From the NCBI GenBank assembly GCA_039821605.1, contig JBCBNV010000007.1, positions 62,001-126,000 of the forward strand: 64,000 bases of DNA, given 5' to 3'. A program made the translations under genes and the position numbers. This DNA is from CALBPI01 sp039821605. GTDB taxonomy: Bacteria > Pseudomonadota > Gammaproteobacteria > Steroidobacterales > Woeseiaceae. A model generated the notes under the pieces. That model searched no databases. It saw nothing but the letters and a program-made list of their open reading frames with translations, and was not told where the DNA came from. This document shows positions 54,269 to 62,004 of this stretch, piece after piece; within the stretch, counting starts at the first letter, position 1, and the number at the start of each line of letters is the position of its first letter.

Positions 54269-55456
54269 CTACTTGCGCGCACCGAAGCCGTACCAGCAGA
54301 TGCCATCCGTGAGTCGGCCCGTCTTGTCGTTGAAGCGGCCGTCGGCGTGAATCACCTGATCGAAGAACGCTTCGTCGGAATGGCCCCAGCTCGGCATGAC
54401 GGTCTCAAAGTACGCGTCGCCGCCGAAGCCCGCGTCGGCGATCAGCGTCGGGTAGTCCTGATCGCGGAACGGTTTGTAGTAGGGCTCCTGGTTGTAGTAG
54501 CTGTCCCAGTCCAGGTAGAAGCTGTCGTAAGGCGCCGACTGGTTGTTGGGCGGCAGCTCCATCGTGAGCAGGATGCCGCCGGGCTTGAGCACGCGGTGGG
54601 CCTCGGCCAGCGCCCTACGGATGTCCTTGAGCGGCAGCTCGTGCAGGAACATCGACGAGAACACGAGATCGAAGTGGTTGTCGGGGTAGTCGAGCTTCGT
54701 CGCGCTCATCTGGCGGAAATGCACGGGCACCTCCAGCGCCTGGGCGCGGGCGTGCGCATAGCGCAGCGCGGGTGCGGCCACGTCGATGGCGTGCACCTCG
54801 CACTCGGGGAACAGCTTCGCGAACGGCAGCGTGTTGTGGCCCACGGTGCAGCCCATATCGAGCATGCGACCCGGCTTGAAATCCTTGAAGCGCAGGCGTA
54901 CGTAATTGGAGAACGAGTCGCCGATGTCGCAAAGGTGCTCGCCCATCATACCGGCCGCAAACACGTTGAGGCCCTGATCGTAGATGGCGCCCGTGGCCAC
55001 ATCACCATCCGTGAACTCGCTGTGGTAGCAGCCTGGCGCGAGGTGAACATCGAGGCGCGTGACGTTCTTCGGCACCTCAAAGTCAGGGTCGAGTGTCAGC
55101 GTGCCGCCCACATCGCGGTCGGAGAGCGACCTGGCCTTGCCGGCCAGCGACTCGAGGTTGCGCTCGATGCCCGGGATGACCGAACGCCAGACCATCTCCT
55201 GTGCGTTGTAGCGGATGCTCGAGTAGAAGCGGAAGTAGTCTTCTTCCTTCATGAGCTTGTGCACGGTCGGCCCATCGGCCGGCGGTTCGCCGTGCTCGCG
55301 CTCGTAACGCGGCGCGACCTGGTCGTGATAATGGCGGTGCATGTTATCGGCCATATTGACCAGCACGTGGCCGCGCAGCTGCGCGACGAAACTCTTGCGT
55401 GCCCGCTCGTCGCGGCTGGCCGTCATGCTCATCTCGTGGGTGAGGTCGGTGATCAT
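54269..55456 (-). CDS. Class I SAM-dependent methyltransferase
   Basis: 395 residues. The SAM-binding motif I is GRMLDMGCTVGHNTLPFAKLF, with motif II-like HAIDVAAPALRYAHARA and motif III HFDLVFSSMFLHELPLKDI, all of the type 11 fold. A ~200-residue N-terminal helical extension (RGHVLVNMADNMHRHYHDQV; LMKEEDYFRFYSSIRYNAQE) precedes it, of unknown role. The substrate cannot be deduced. ATG 55456 is the start giving the compact protein; a 14-residue longer form from 55498 is possible. Divergent from the HapK-like gene. Confidence 0.88.
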   Translation of the reverse strand: MITDLTHEMSMTASRDERARKSFVAQLRGHVLVNMADNMHRHYHDQVAPRYEREHGEPPADGPTVHKLMKEEDYFRFYSSIRYNAQEMVWRSVIPGIERNLESLAGKARSLSDRDVGGTLTLDPDFEVPKNVTRLDVHLAPGCYHSEFTDGDVATGAIYDQGLNVFAAGMMGEHLCDIGDSFSNYVRLRFKDFKPGRMLDMGCTVGHNTLPFAKLFPECEVHAIDVAAPALRYAHARAQALEVPVHFRQMSATKLDYPDNHFDLVFSSMFLHELPLKDIRRALAEAHRVLKPGGILLTMELPPNNQSAPYDSFYLDWDSYYNQEPYYKPFRDQDYPTLIADAGFGGDAYFETVMPSWGHSDEAFFDQVIHADGRFNDKTGRLTDGICWYGFGARK

Positions 55457-55606
55457 CCGGGTGTCGCCTGCGTGGGAGTTAGACGGATCAACATACAAAG
55501 CGCCCCTGCGCCGGTCAATATGACCCGGCCGCCACGGCCTCCAGCGCGTGTTGCGCTTTCGCCCCTCTGGTATGTTGTACGCGCTTCGACACAGCGGGAG
55601 TTTGTC

Positions 55607-55930
55607 ATGACGGTCATTATCGCCCTCTTCAACCTGCAGGACGCCGCAGCCAAAGCCAGGTACGAGGCCTGGGCGCTCGACACCGACCTGCCGACCGTGC
55701 GCAAGATGGACTCTGTCGATCGATTCGACACCCTGCGAACCAAGATGCTGCTGGGCACCGATTCGCTACCGCCTTACGAATACATCGAAATCATCGAGCT
55801 CAACGACTTCGACCGCTTCCGCGAAGAAGTGGCGACCGAGACCATGCAGCGCGTCGCGGGTGCGTTCCGCGACTTCGCCAGGGATCCGCAATTCATTGTC
55901 TGCGAACTGCTCGACGGGGGCGGTGCATGA
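55607..55930 (+). CDS. HapK/RedY-like small dimeric alpha/beta-barrel protein
   Basis: 107 residues starting TVIIALFNLQDAAAKARYEAWALDTDLPT, then VRKMDSVDRFDTLRTK and YEYIEIIELNDFDRF. This is the pattern of the REDY-like (HapK) family of ferredoxin-like dimeric barrels, some of which take part in tailoring of prodigiosin-type or polyketide products. Here it is coupled to an SDR gene by a 4-base overlap. The role in this organism is unknown. Confidence 0.85.
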   Translation: MTVIIALFNLQDAAAKARYEAWALDTDLPTVRKMDSVDRFDTLRTKMLLGTDSLPPYEYIEIIELNDFDRFREEVATETMQRVAGAFRDFARDPQFIVCELLDGGGA

Positions 55931-56757
55931 AGCCGCTCGCGGGTAAGGTCGCGATCTGCACGGGCAGTGGTCGCCCGGGTGGATTGGGCCAGGGCATACT
56001 GCACAAGCTTGCGGCGGACGGTGCCGACGTCGTCGTCACCGACCTCGGCCGCAACGCCGAACTGCTCGACGACGGCGACATTGGCAACACCGATGAGATG
56101 GAAGCGACCGCCGAGGCGCTGCGCGAACACGGCACACGTGTGCTCGTGCGCCCCTGCGACGTGCGCGACCCGGCCGCAGTTCAGTCACTCGTCGACGCAA
56201 CCGTCTCCGAGTTCGGCCGGCTCGACATCATGGTCAACAATGCGGGCGTGGGCTTCGTGATGAAGCCGCTGCTCGAACTCAAGCCCGAGGACTGGGATCT
56301 CGTCATCGACGTGAATCTGACGGGCGCGTTCTATGGTAGCCAGGCGGCAGCGGCGCAGATGGTCAGGCAGGGTGACGGCGGGCGCATCATCAATATCGCA
56401 AGCCAGGCGGCCAAGTCGGGTTTCCCCCACATGGCGCCCTACTGCGCGAGCAAGCACGGCATGATCGGCTTGACGCGAACCTGCGCCATCGACCTGGGCA
56501 GCCACGGCATCACGGTGAACGCGGTGTGCCCTAACCACGTCACGACGGGACTGGGCGCCAAACAGAACGAGTACTTCGCGAAGTTTCGCGGCGTGTCCGT
56601 CGAGGACTACCGCGCCGCGCTGGCGGCCCGCATCCCGCTGGGCCGACCTGGTCTCACCGATGACACGGCCAACGCCGTGGCCTGGCTCGCGAGCGACGCC
56701 GCCCAGTACATCACGGGCGAGGCGCTCAACGTCTCAGGCGGCGAGGAAATGCACTAG
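55927..56757 (+). CDS. Short-chain dehydrogenase/reductase
   Basis: 276 residues. Cofactor motif GSGRPGGLGQGILHKLAADG, the NAG motif LDIMVNNAGVGF, catalytic Ser in INIASQAAKS with YCASKHG (Tyr-x3-Lys), and the downstream NAVCPNHVTTGL. Classical SDR, probably NAD(P)-dependent, substrate unknown. ATG overlaps the HapK-like stop. A repeat cluster follows it. It may act in lipid or aromatic modification with the nearby reductase and methyltransferase, but that is only a neighbour-based guess. Confidence 0.92.
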   Translation: MKPLAGKVAICTGSGRPGGLGQGILHKLAADGADVVVTDLGRNAELLDDGDIGNTDEMEATAEALREHGTRVLVRPCDVRDPAAVQSLVDATVSEFGRLDIMVNNAGVGFVMKPLLELKPEDWDLVIDVNLTGAFYGSQAAAAQMVRQGDGGRIINIASQAAKSGFPHMAPYCASKHGMIGLTRTCAIDLGSHGITVNAVCPNHVTTGLGAKQNEYFAKFRGVSVEDYRAALAARIPLGRPGLTDDTANAVAWLASDAAQYITGEALNVSGGEEMH

Positions 56758-56772
56758 CCGCGCAGCGCGAGT

Positions 56773-56963
56773 CCGTCATTGCGAGCGGCGACCCCAAGTA
56801 CCGTCATTGCGAGCGGCGACCCCAAGTACCGTCATTGCGAGCCTGCGTAGCAGGCGCGGCAATCTCTAAACGCCACTGCGACGATAGGAGATTGCCGCGG
56901 GGCTTCGCCCCTCGCAATGACGGTTCTCGCTACGGTGTTCGGGGCTTCGCCCCTCGCAATGAC
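56773..56963. repeat. Cluster of CGTCATTGCGAG palindromic repeats
   Basis: Three direct starts of CGTCATTGCGAG at a 28-base period (two tandem copies of CCGTCATTGCGAGCGGCG with an ACCCCAAGTA tail at 56773-56828, then a third start at 56829). The third unit, 56830-56866, has core CCTGCGTAGCAGG and end CGCGGCAATCTC. It is followed by an inverted copy (56888-56922, core GGGGCTTCGCCCC) and another partial one up to 56963. Same family as the repeats at 31274-31814. The 256-base gap between the SDR gene and 57014 is otherwise empty. Confidence 0.88.
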
Positions 56964-57013
56964 AGCACGCCGCAAGGCATCCAGCGTCGCCCCACGCGAA
57001 AACGTGGGCCGGC

Positions 57014-57433
57014 TCAGGACTCGGCGTAGCGTCGGTCGCGATACTCACTGATGGCGACGGCGAGGGTCGCGATCAACGTGGCCACACCGAGCACACCCGC
57101 GACGGCGGTGTAGCGAAACCAGAGCATGTACCCGGCATCGTTGCTGTAGAAGTTGAAATTGAGGTTGCCGCTCGTCGCCACGCCGACGGGAATCCATGCG
57201 AGCGCCACCATCGTTGTCACGATGGCAAGCAAGCGGAGCACCGTGCCCGACCGGCTGTAGGCCAGTCCCGCAAGGCCCGCACACACCATGCCCGCAGCCG
57301 TGAGCAGGTTGCCGATGGGCAAACCGCCCGGCAGCAAGGTCTCAAGCCAGGCCGTGGGCAACAGCAGCAGACCCAGACCACCAGCAAGCCAGCCCAGCGC
57401 AAGCCAGGACGCGGGATGTTGTAAAGCACGCAT
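57014..57433 (-). CDS. Small four-helix membrane protein
   Basis: 139 residues with about four hydrophobic helices: WLALGWLAGGLGLLLLPTAW, GNLLTAAGMVCAGLAGLAY, LRLLAIVTTMVALAWIPVG, YTAVAGVLGVATLIATLAVA. No recognised family; possibly related to DUF-type inner-membrane proteins. Its ATG shares one base with the stop of the upstream gene (TGATG), so the two are translationally coupled. Confidence 0.75.
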   Translation of the reverse strand: MRALQHPASWLALGWLAGGLGLLLLPTAWLETLLPGGLPIGNLLTAAGMVCAGLAGLAYSRSGTVLRLLAIVTTMVALAWIPVGVATSGNLNFNFYSNDAGYMLWFRYTAVAGVLGVATLIATLAVAISEYRDRRYAES

Positions 57434-57969
57434 CAGGATTCTCGCTCCGGTTCCGGTGGGATAACAGCAGGCAGCTTGCGTACGGCAGAGGCCAGCAAAC
57501 GCCGCGAATAGCGCACGTGGAAACCGCGCGTCAGCTTGAACCACCACGGTGGTTGGAGCGCCACGTCACAAACGGCCGAGCCAAAGTACAGCGTCGTTAG
57601 TCGCTCGCCCTGCGGCGACGATTTGGGTGATGCCATAAGCCACGACCGCGTGCGACCACTGCGGTCAACAAGCAGCAACTCGTTGTCGCGGCGTGCCTCG
57701 ACAAGCCAGGCTGCGAACCCGTCGCGGTGGCCCTCGGCCAGGGCGCGCGCATGGGCATCGCCCGCGCGCATTGACGGCCAGAGCGCAAGCAACCAGCGTT
57801 CGGGACGAAACGCGCGGGAGCAGTAGAATGCCGTCACGTAATCGGCGAAGCGCACCGTGCCCGGCAGCCGGATCGAAAACGAGTCGCAGTAGTGCTCGGG
57901 CTGCTGGTAGGCCTGTAGCAGGCAACCGCTGGGCGCGAGGCCACTCTTGATGGGATCGGAATTGGACAT
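57433..57969 (-). CDS. Conserved hypothetical protein, DUF2867-like size
   Basis: 178 residues. A middle stretch YVTAFYCSRAFRPERWLLAL and the end WWFKLTRGFHVRYSRRLLAS are the most conserved-looking parts; EARRDNELLLVDRSGRTRSWL lies between. No signal peptide, no obvious membrane span. I cannot name a family with confidence. ATG 57969 avoids an Arg/Ser-rich upstream run that lacks protein character. Coupled to the membrane protein gene downstream. Confidence 0.72.
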   Translation of the reverse strand: MSNSDPIKSGLAPSGCLLQAYQQPEHYCDSFSIRLPGTVRFADYVTAFYCSRAFRPERWLLALWPSMRAGDAHARALAEGHRDGFAAWLVEARRDNELLLVDRSGRTRSWLMASPKSSPQGERLTTLYFGSAVCDVALQPPWWFKLTRGFHVRYSRRLLASAVRKLPAVIPPEPERES

Positions 57970-57988
57970 CGGCCCCGATTGTCGCCGA

Positions 57989-58372
57989 TCAGTCTCCGAG
58001 CAACCAGCGTCGCGCCGAGTCCATGTCGCGAAACAGGGCGACGCGTTCGAGCGTGTTGTCGGCGATGCCCTTGTAGATCTGGATCTGCGCGTAATTGCGG
58101 TCGTCGGGAACGACAAAGGCGGTGCGCAGTTCGTTGCGCCCGTGCTGGCGCATCGTTTTCACCACGCGCGCCGAAATCGCCTCAAAACCCAGCGCGGGAA
58201 TCGCGGTGATGTCGGCATTGCTCAGGTCGATGATGCGGTTGAGCTCAGCACGGAAATCAGGCGTCGTGTAGAACGTGGCGTAGGCGGCGCGAATGTCGCT
58301 CTCGCTGAGCACACCATCCAGGGTGGTAACGTAGATGCCCGCCTTGTTGTCGACCGTGAACCGGATGGACAT
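57989..58372 (-). CDS. STAS/SpoIIAA-like single-domain protein
   Basis: 127 residues of alternating strands and helices: YVTTLDGVLSESDIRAAYATF, RIIDLSNADITAIPALGF, AFVVPDDRNYAQIQIYKG. The layout matches the SpoIIAA-like STAS fold used for small lipid or protein binding; family placement is tentative. Cytoplasmic, no neighbours of known function. It ends 19 bases before the start of the 57433 gene. Confidence 0.75.
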   Translation of the reverse strand: MSIRFTVDNKAGIYVTTLDGVLSESDIRAAYATFYTTPDFRAELNRIIDLSNADITAIPALGFEAISARVVKTMRQHGRNELRTAFVVPDDRNYAQIQIYKGIADNTLERVALFRDMDSARRWLLGD

Positions 58373-58528
58373 GATCGGGGCCGCCCTGTAGGTATTCCTG
58401 CTGACACCACAATACGGCGCGGTCCGAAGCTTGCCAAGCAGTAATTGCGGCTGCGCGTGTTCATCACGTCTGCGACCCGATAGAAAACTTGGGCCATGCC
58501 GCCCATATACCGTATTCTTGGAGAAGAC

Positions 58529-58819
58529 TCAGGCGTGCGGCCCGCCTGATTTCCCCATGACTCTCAAATGCTTGAACAGAAACACGCTGGCGATGGCGTC
58601 GAGCGAGGCGCCCGCGATCATGGCGCCGATGGCCGTCCCGGGATCAAGTGTCAGGCCCGCGGGTACGGCGTCAAGCACGTAGTTCATTATGCCTACAACG
58701 AGCAATGCGGTCCCCAACAGCGACAGCGCGCCCAGGGACACAAGGCGTACGGCCGAGTTGCCACCGCGGCCGGGATGGGTAGGGCCATCGGGTGTCGGGT
58801 CGTATTCGAGTCGGCTCAT
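58529..58819 (-). CDS. Small two-helix membrane protein
   Basis: 96 residues with two hydrophobic stretches (VRLVSLGALSLLGTALLVVG; TAIGAMIAGASLDAIASVFL) and a short charged N-terminus that resembles the start of the 62939-63247 protein (MSRLEY). No recognised family. Start overlaps the GNAT gene stop (ATGA), so it is translated together with it. Confidence 0.7.
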   Translation of the reverse strand: MSRLEYDPTPDGPTHPGRGGNSAVRLVSLGALSLLGTALLVVGIMNYVLDAVPAGLTLDPGTAIGAMIAGASLDAIASVFLFKHLRVMGKSGGPHA

Positions 58820-59352
58820 GAGGCTGCCCCCTTGTCGTTTGTGTGCCGTTCCAGCCAGGCCTCGCGTGTCAGCTCATGCACGAGACAATGGTCGTCGTCG
58901 AACCAGCGCTCACCGACGGCCACGAAACCCAGCCGCCGGTAAAACCGATGCGCGCGGGTGTTGCTCAGCAGCGGATCGATGAGCACGGCCACAACGCCTG
59001 GCTCGGCGAAGCACCGCGCCAGCGCCTGGCGCATCATCTCGCTGCCGTAGCCCTTGCCCAGATGATCTGCGGGTCCGATCCAGATGTCGATGGCCCGCAC
59101 GTCGCGGTCCACGTCACCCCAATAGCGGTCGGGGTCGCCAGCGGGATCCATGATCTGCAGGAACCCGAACGGCCGGCCGGCCCGCTCGGCCACGAGCTGT
59201 TGCCGCCAGTCGGGATTCGTCTTGAGTTCGGATTCCCAGCCCCAGTCGCTGTCGGGGTCCGAGGCCTGCACATGCGGCGCCTCGTCCCAGAGCCGCAACA
59301 TGGGTGCATCGTCGGGCGTCGCCAGCCGCAATACGATGGAGTCGCGGGTCAC
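58816..59352 (-). CDS. GNAT N-acetyltransferase, AAC(6')-like
   Basis: 178 residues with acetyl-CoA site IDIWIGPADHLGKGYGSEMM (the GKGYG motif) and a downstream SNTRAHRFYRRLGFVAVGER. The pattern is that of aminoglycoside 6'-N-acetyltransferase-like GNATs, but housekeeping proteins of this branch are common, so I make no resistance claim. GTG start. The downstream membrane protein start overlaps its stop. Confidence 0.88.
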   Translation of the reverse strand: MTRDSIVLRLATPDDAPMLRLWDEAPHVQASDPDSDWGWESELKTNPDWRQQLVAERAGRPFGFLQIMDPAGDPDRYWGDVDRDVRAIDIWIGPADHLGKGYGSEMMRQALARCFAEPGVVAVLIDPLLSNTRAHRFYRRLGFVAVGERWFDDDHCLVHELTREAWLERHTNDKGAAS

Positions 59353-59373
59353 AACGCGGCCCGCGTGGCGTGA

Positions 59374-59754
59374 TCAGCTCTCGTTGTTGCCGACGGGGAT
59401 GATCTTGACCTTGACCGACAGCTGCTCAACGAGGAATGACTTCTGGGTGCCAAAGGCCACGCCGATCACGGGGCGCCAGGTCTGGGTGCCGATCGTGACG
59501 ATCGTGTCGACGCTGGCCGATGCCGTGTTGGCATCGATGAGCGGCTCGAGCACGATGGTGGCGGGGCCGTCCTTGAGCGTGATCTGCTCTCTTTTGCCCT
59601 CGACCATGATCAGGAACGGGGCACCCAGAAAATCGCCACCACGGGATACTTCGAGGCTGACACGGTAAGTGCCCGTGCCGTCGGCCGGATCGTCCTGAGC
59701 TTGCGCCGTCATGGCGACCAGGGCCATGAGTGCGGTAATCACGAGTCGCTTCAC
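59374..59754 (-). CDS. Secreted beta-rich hypothetical protein
   Basis: 126 residues with a clear signal peptide (VITALMALVAMTAQA). The mature part is beta-rich (TYRVSLEVSRGGDFLGAPFL; IMVEGKREQITLKDG; VKVKIIPVG) and contains no cysteine. I do not recognise a family. It lies 21 bases upstream of the GNAT start, same strand. Confidence 0.72.
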   Translation of the reverse strand: MKRLVITALMALVAMTAQAQDDPADGTGTYRVSLEVSRGGDFLGAPFLIMVEGKREQITLKDGPATIVLEPLIDANTASASVDTIVTIGTQTWRPVIGVAFGTQKSFLVEQLSVKVKIIPVGNNES

Positions 59755-59854
59755 AGCAGTCTCCGTGTGGGTTTGCGAATCCCTGCAGTCTACTGCAAAG
59801 CCCTACCCGCCACAGGGAGCAGCGCTCAAAACCGGGCCTGCGTCATGGCTTATG

Positions 59855-60166
59855 TCAACCCGTTAGCGCCGTGAGCCGGGTGTCGAAGAACCAGTAGACC
59901 GCGACAGCGATGAATGCACCCAGCGGCACCACCCAGAGCAACACCGAGGGCCGGTGCCAGGCTGCGACCGATGCCATGATGATCGCCGCCAGTGTCAGCA
60001 GGCCGCCGGCACCGAATCCGATCAGGTAGACCGTCAGGACATTGCCCAGCTGATCCCAGGTCCCCGAGCCCGCGTAGAACTGCCAGACGACGATCCAGGC
60101 CACGAGCGGCGCGATGAGCGCGAGCGCCAGTGCCGCGAAGGCGCGACGCAGCCAGCGCGTGGACAA
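59855..60166 (-). CDS. Small membrane protein (start uncertain)
   Basis: 103 residues from TTG 60166, with three hydrophobic helices: RRAFAALALALIAPLVAWIV, LTVYLIGFGAGGLLTLAAII and VLLWVVPLGAFIAVAVYWFF. The TTG has GAGG two bases upstream. An ATG at 60247 gives a 130-residue form but would overlap the upstream 60192-60419 gene by 56 bases and adds a poorly protein-like run. No recognised family. Confidence 0.6.
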   Translation of the reverse strand: MSTRWLRRAFAALALALIAPLVAWIVVWQFYAGSGTWDQLGNVLTVYLIGFGAGGLLTLAAIIMASVAAWHRPSVLLWVVPLGAFIAVAVYWFFDTRLTALTG

Positions 60167-60191
60167 GACCTCAGCGCTGTGCGCGGACTCG

Positions 60192-60419
60192 CTAGTGATG
60201 CCGCACCGTGTGCGCGATGCCGCCGATGATGAGCCCTGCCGCGCCAAACAGCACAGGCATGCCGATCAACGCAAGGAACGCCAACGCTGTGCCCGCATTG
60301 AGACCGGGTCCCATGAGGTCGATGAAGAAGCCGCCAACCGAATAGATCACCCCGAGCACGAGCCCGACTGTGACGCCGACCGCCAACGCCTGCCGGATGC
60401 TGGCGGGCAGCTTCTTCAC
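60192..60419 (-). CDS. Small membrane protein
   Basis: 75 residues with two hydrophobic helices (VGVTVGLVLGVIYSVGGFFI; LAFLALIGMPVLFGAAGLII) and a positively charged N-terminus (MKKLPASIRQ). No family recognised. Overlaps the lipoprotein gene by 4 bases (ATGA). Confidence 0.68.
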   Translation of the reverse strand: MKKLPASIRQALAVGVTVGLVLGVIYSVGGFFIDLMGPGLNAGTALAFLALIGMPVLFGAAGLIIGGIAHTVRHH

Positions 60420-60826
60420 GGCACGAACTCGATCACGACGCGGCGGACGCGGCTCGTGTCGTACTCAGGCTGGAATCGCCAGCAGGCCAGCGCTTCCAGC
60501 GCCACGTCATCGAATACGTTGGGCGGCTCCGCGTTGGCAATAGCCAGGTTAAAGGGCTTGCCGTCGATACCAACCTGGAAGGTCATTTCGACGTATCCCA
60601 TCATGCCCCCGGCCACCTGTGGGTAGGCCGCGTTGCAAGTGCGGATCACGCCGAATTCCTCGGCTTCCGGCTGTGCTGCGGGTTGTGGCGTGGCGATGCC
60701 CAGCGCCTCAGGTGCGTCTGGCGCAGCTTGCGTCGCGCAGCCCCCGACGGCGACAGTCGCCAGGGACAAGGCAGCAAAACCCGCGCAGCGGCACGGTGCA
60801 ATGTGTGCGGTATTGGTGTGCATCAT
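60416..60826 (-). CDS. Lipoprotein with free-standing TonB C-terminal-like domain
   Basis: 136 residues. Signal with lipobox (LATVAVGGC), so the mature protein is lipid-anchored. Residues ~55-136 match the TonB C-terminal domain: GGMMGYVEMTFQVGIDGKPF, IANAEPPNVFDDVALEAL and CWRFQPEYD. Unlike real TonB there is no N-terminal membrane helix. It shares the domain type of the four paralogues at 1375-9095 but lacks TPR helices. ATG 60826 or 60823; GGGGGG precedes it. Confidence 0.8.
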   Translation of the reverse strand: MMHTNTAHIAPCRCAGFAALSLATVAVGGCATQAAPDAPEALGIATPQPAAQPEAEEFGVIRTCNAAYPQVAGGMMGYVEMTFQVGIDGKPFNLAIANAEPPNVFDDVALEALACWRFQPEYDTSRVRRVVIEFVP

Positions 60827-60938
60827 GATCCCCCCAAGATCATTCGCGTCTGCAAGGCAGACAAGATCCGGACGGGACCGGCGCGGTCGCGCCCGAGCCT
60901 GTGACCAGTCTAACACGTGTCGAGGTTCCTGTTTGGGC

Positions 60939-61490
60939 TCAGTCCGCGTCGACGGGACCGAAGAACGCGGGGTGATACTCCAGCGGCCCCATGGGCGCAT
61001 GGTTGCCGCTTTGCCGCAGCATGAAGTGCTCCGCCGGCACGCTCGACGGCGCATTCTCGGGCGCGGGATTGAAGCCGAAACGCTCGTAGTAGCCCGCATC
61101 GCCCAGCAACATGCACCCCAATGCGCCCTGCGCCTCGAGCGCCGCGAGACCCGCCGTGATCAGCGCCGAGCCGATGTGCCGGCCTTGCATGGCGAGCGCG
61201 ACGGCGACCGGGCCCAGTGCGAACCAGGGGCCGCTGCCGTCGTGGGCCACGGCGGGTGAAAACGCGACATGCCCGACGAGCACACCCTCGAGCTCGGCCA
61301 CGAGCAACACCGAAAGCGCGCCGGCCGCGCGCAAGCGCGCGATGACCTCGGGTTCGCTGCCGTCCGAGTACGGCATGTCACGAAACGCATCCGCGGTAAC
61401 GGCGTGAATGGCCGCCTGATCGGCAGCCGCTTCATCGCGAATGGTAAGCCCGTCAGGCCCCATGGTTGGCCACTGTCGGACGCGGCTCAT
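60939..61490 (-). CDS. GNAT N-acetyltransferase (YhbS-like)
   Basis: 183 residues with acetyl-CoA-site strings FALGPVAVALAMQGRHIGSALI and CMLLGDAGYYERFGF, typical of the YhbS branch. The start overlaps the VOC gene stop by 4 bases (ATGA). Acceptor unknown. Confidence 0.9.
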   Translation of the reverse strand: MSRVRQWPTMGPDGLTIRDEAAADQAAIHAVTADAFRDMPYSDGSEPEVIARLRAAGALSVLLVAELEGVLVGHVAFSPAVAHDGSGPWFALGPVAVALAMQGRHIGSALITAGLAALEAQGALGCMLLGDAGYYERFGFNPAPENAPSSVPAEHFMLRQSGNHAPMGPLEYHPAFFGPVDAD

Positions 61491-61906
61491 GAACCCGGTG
61501 CGAAGGCGTGCCCGTCGCTGTACTCAATGAGGTCCCAGAGGTTGCCGTAGAGGTCTTCAAACACGGCAACCTTGCCGTACTCCTGCACCGACGGCTCGCG
61601 CACGAAGGTGACGCCGTGCTCGCGCAGCCGCGCTACATCGGCTTCGAAGTCGATGCTGCGCAGAAACAGAAACACCCGCCCGCCCGATTGATTGCCTATG
61701 AACGCGCCTTGCCGCTCGTCACGCGCACGCGCCAGCAACAGTGCTGCACCATCGCCGCCCGGTGGCGCCACGACCACCCAGCGCTTGTCCTGCTCGGGTT
61801 GGGGCGTGTCATCGATAAGCTCGAAGCCCAGCACTTCGGTGTAGAACTCGATGGCCTCGTCGTAATCACGAACGACGAGTGCCACATGGACAATGGCCTG
61901 GGTCAT
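61487..61906 (-). CDS. VOC/glyoxalase family metal-binding protein
   Basis: 139 residues. Two beta-alpha-beta-beta-beta repeats with IVHVALVVRDYDEAIEFYTE (first His) and KVAVFEDLYGNLWDLIEYS (second metal Glu) as in vicinal-oxygen-chelate enzymes. The Gly-rich PPGGDGAALLLARA is the first-strand turn. Substrate not deducible. It is cotranslated with the downstream GNAT gene. Confidence 0.92.
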   Translation of the reverse strand: MTQAIVHVALVVRDYDEAIEFYTEVLGFELIDDTPQPEQDKRWVVVAPPGGDGAALLLARARDERQGAFIGNQSGGRVFLFLRSIDFEADVARLREHGVTFVREPSVQEYGKVAVFEDLYGNLWDLIEYSDGHAFAPGS

Positions 61907-62004
61907 GTTTGTCTCACTGATGGGTGATGACGGCGCTCACCGCGCCTCGACATCCGACGCGCTTGGCGGCACCTCGGCGCCGAGCAACAACCACGTCTCG
62001 AGTG

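Noticed and set aside
58816..59352. Aminoglycoside resistance gene
   Set aside because: The GNAT pattern is AAC(6')-like, but chromosomal housekeeping members share it, so resistance cannot be claimed.
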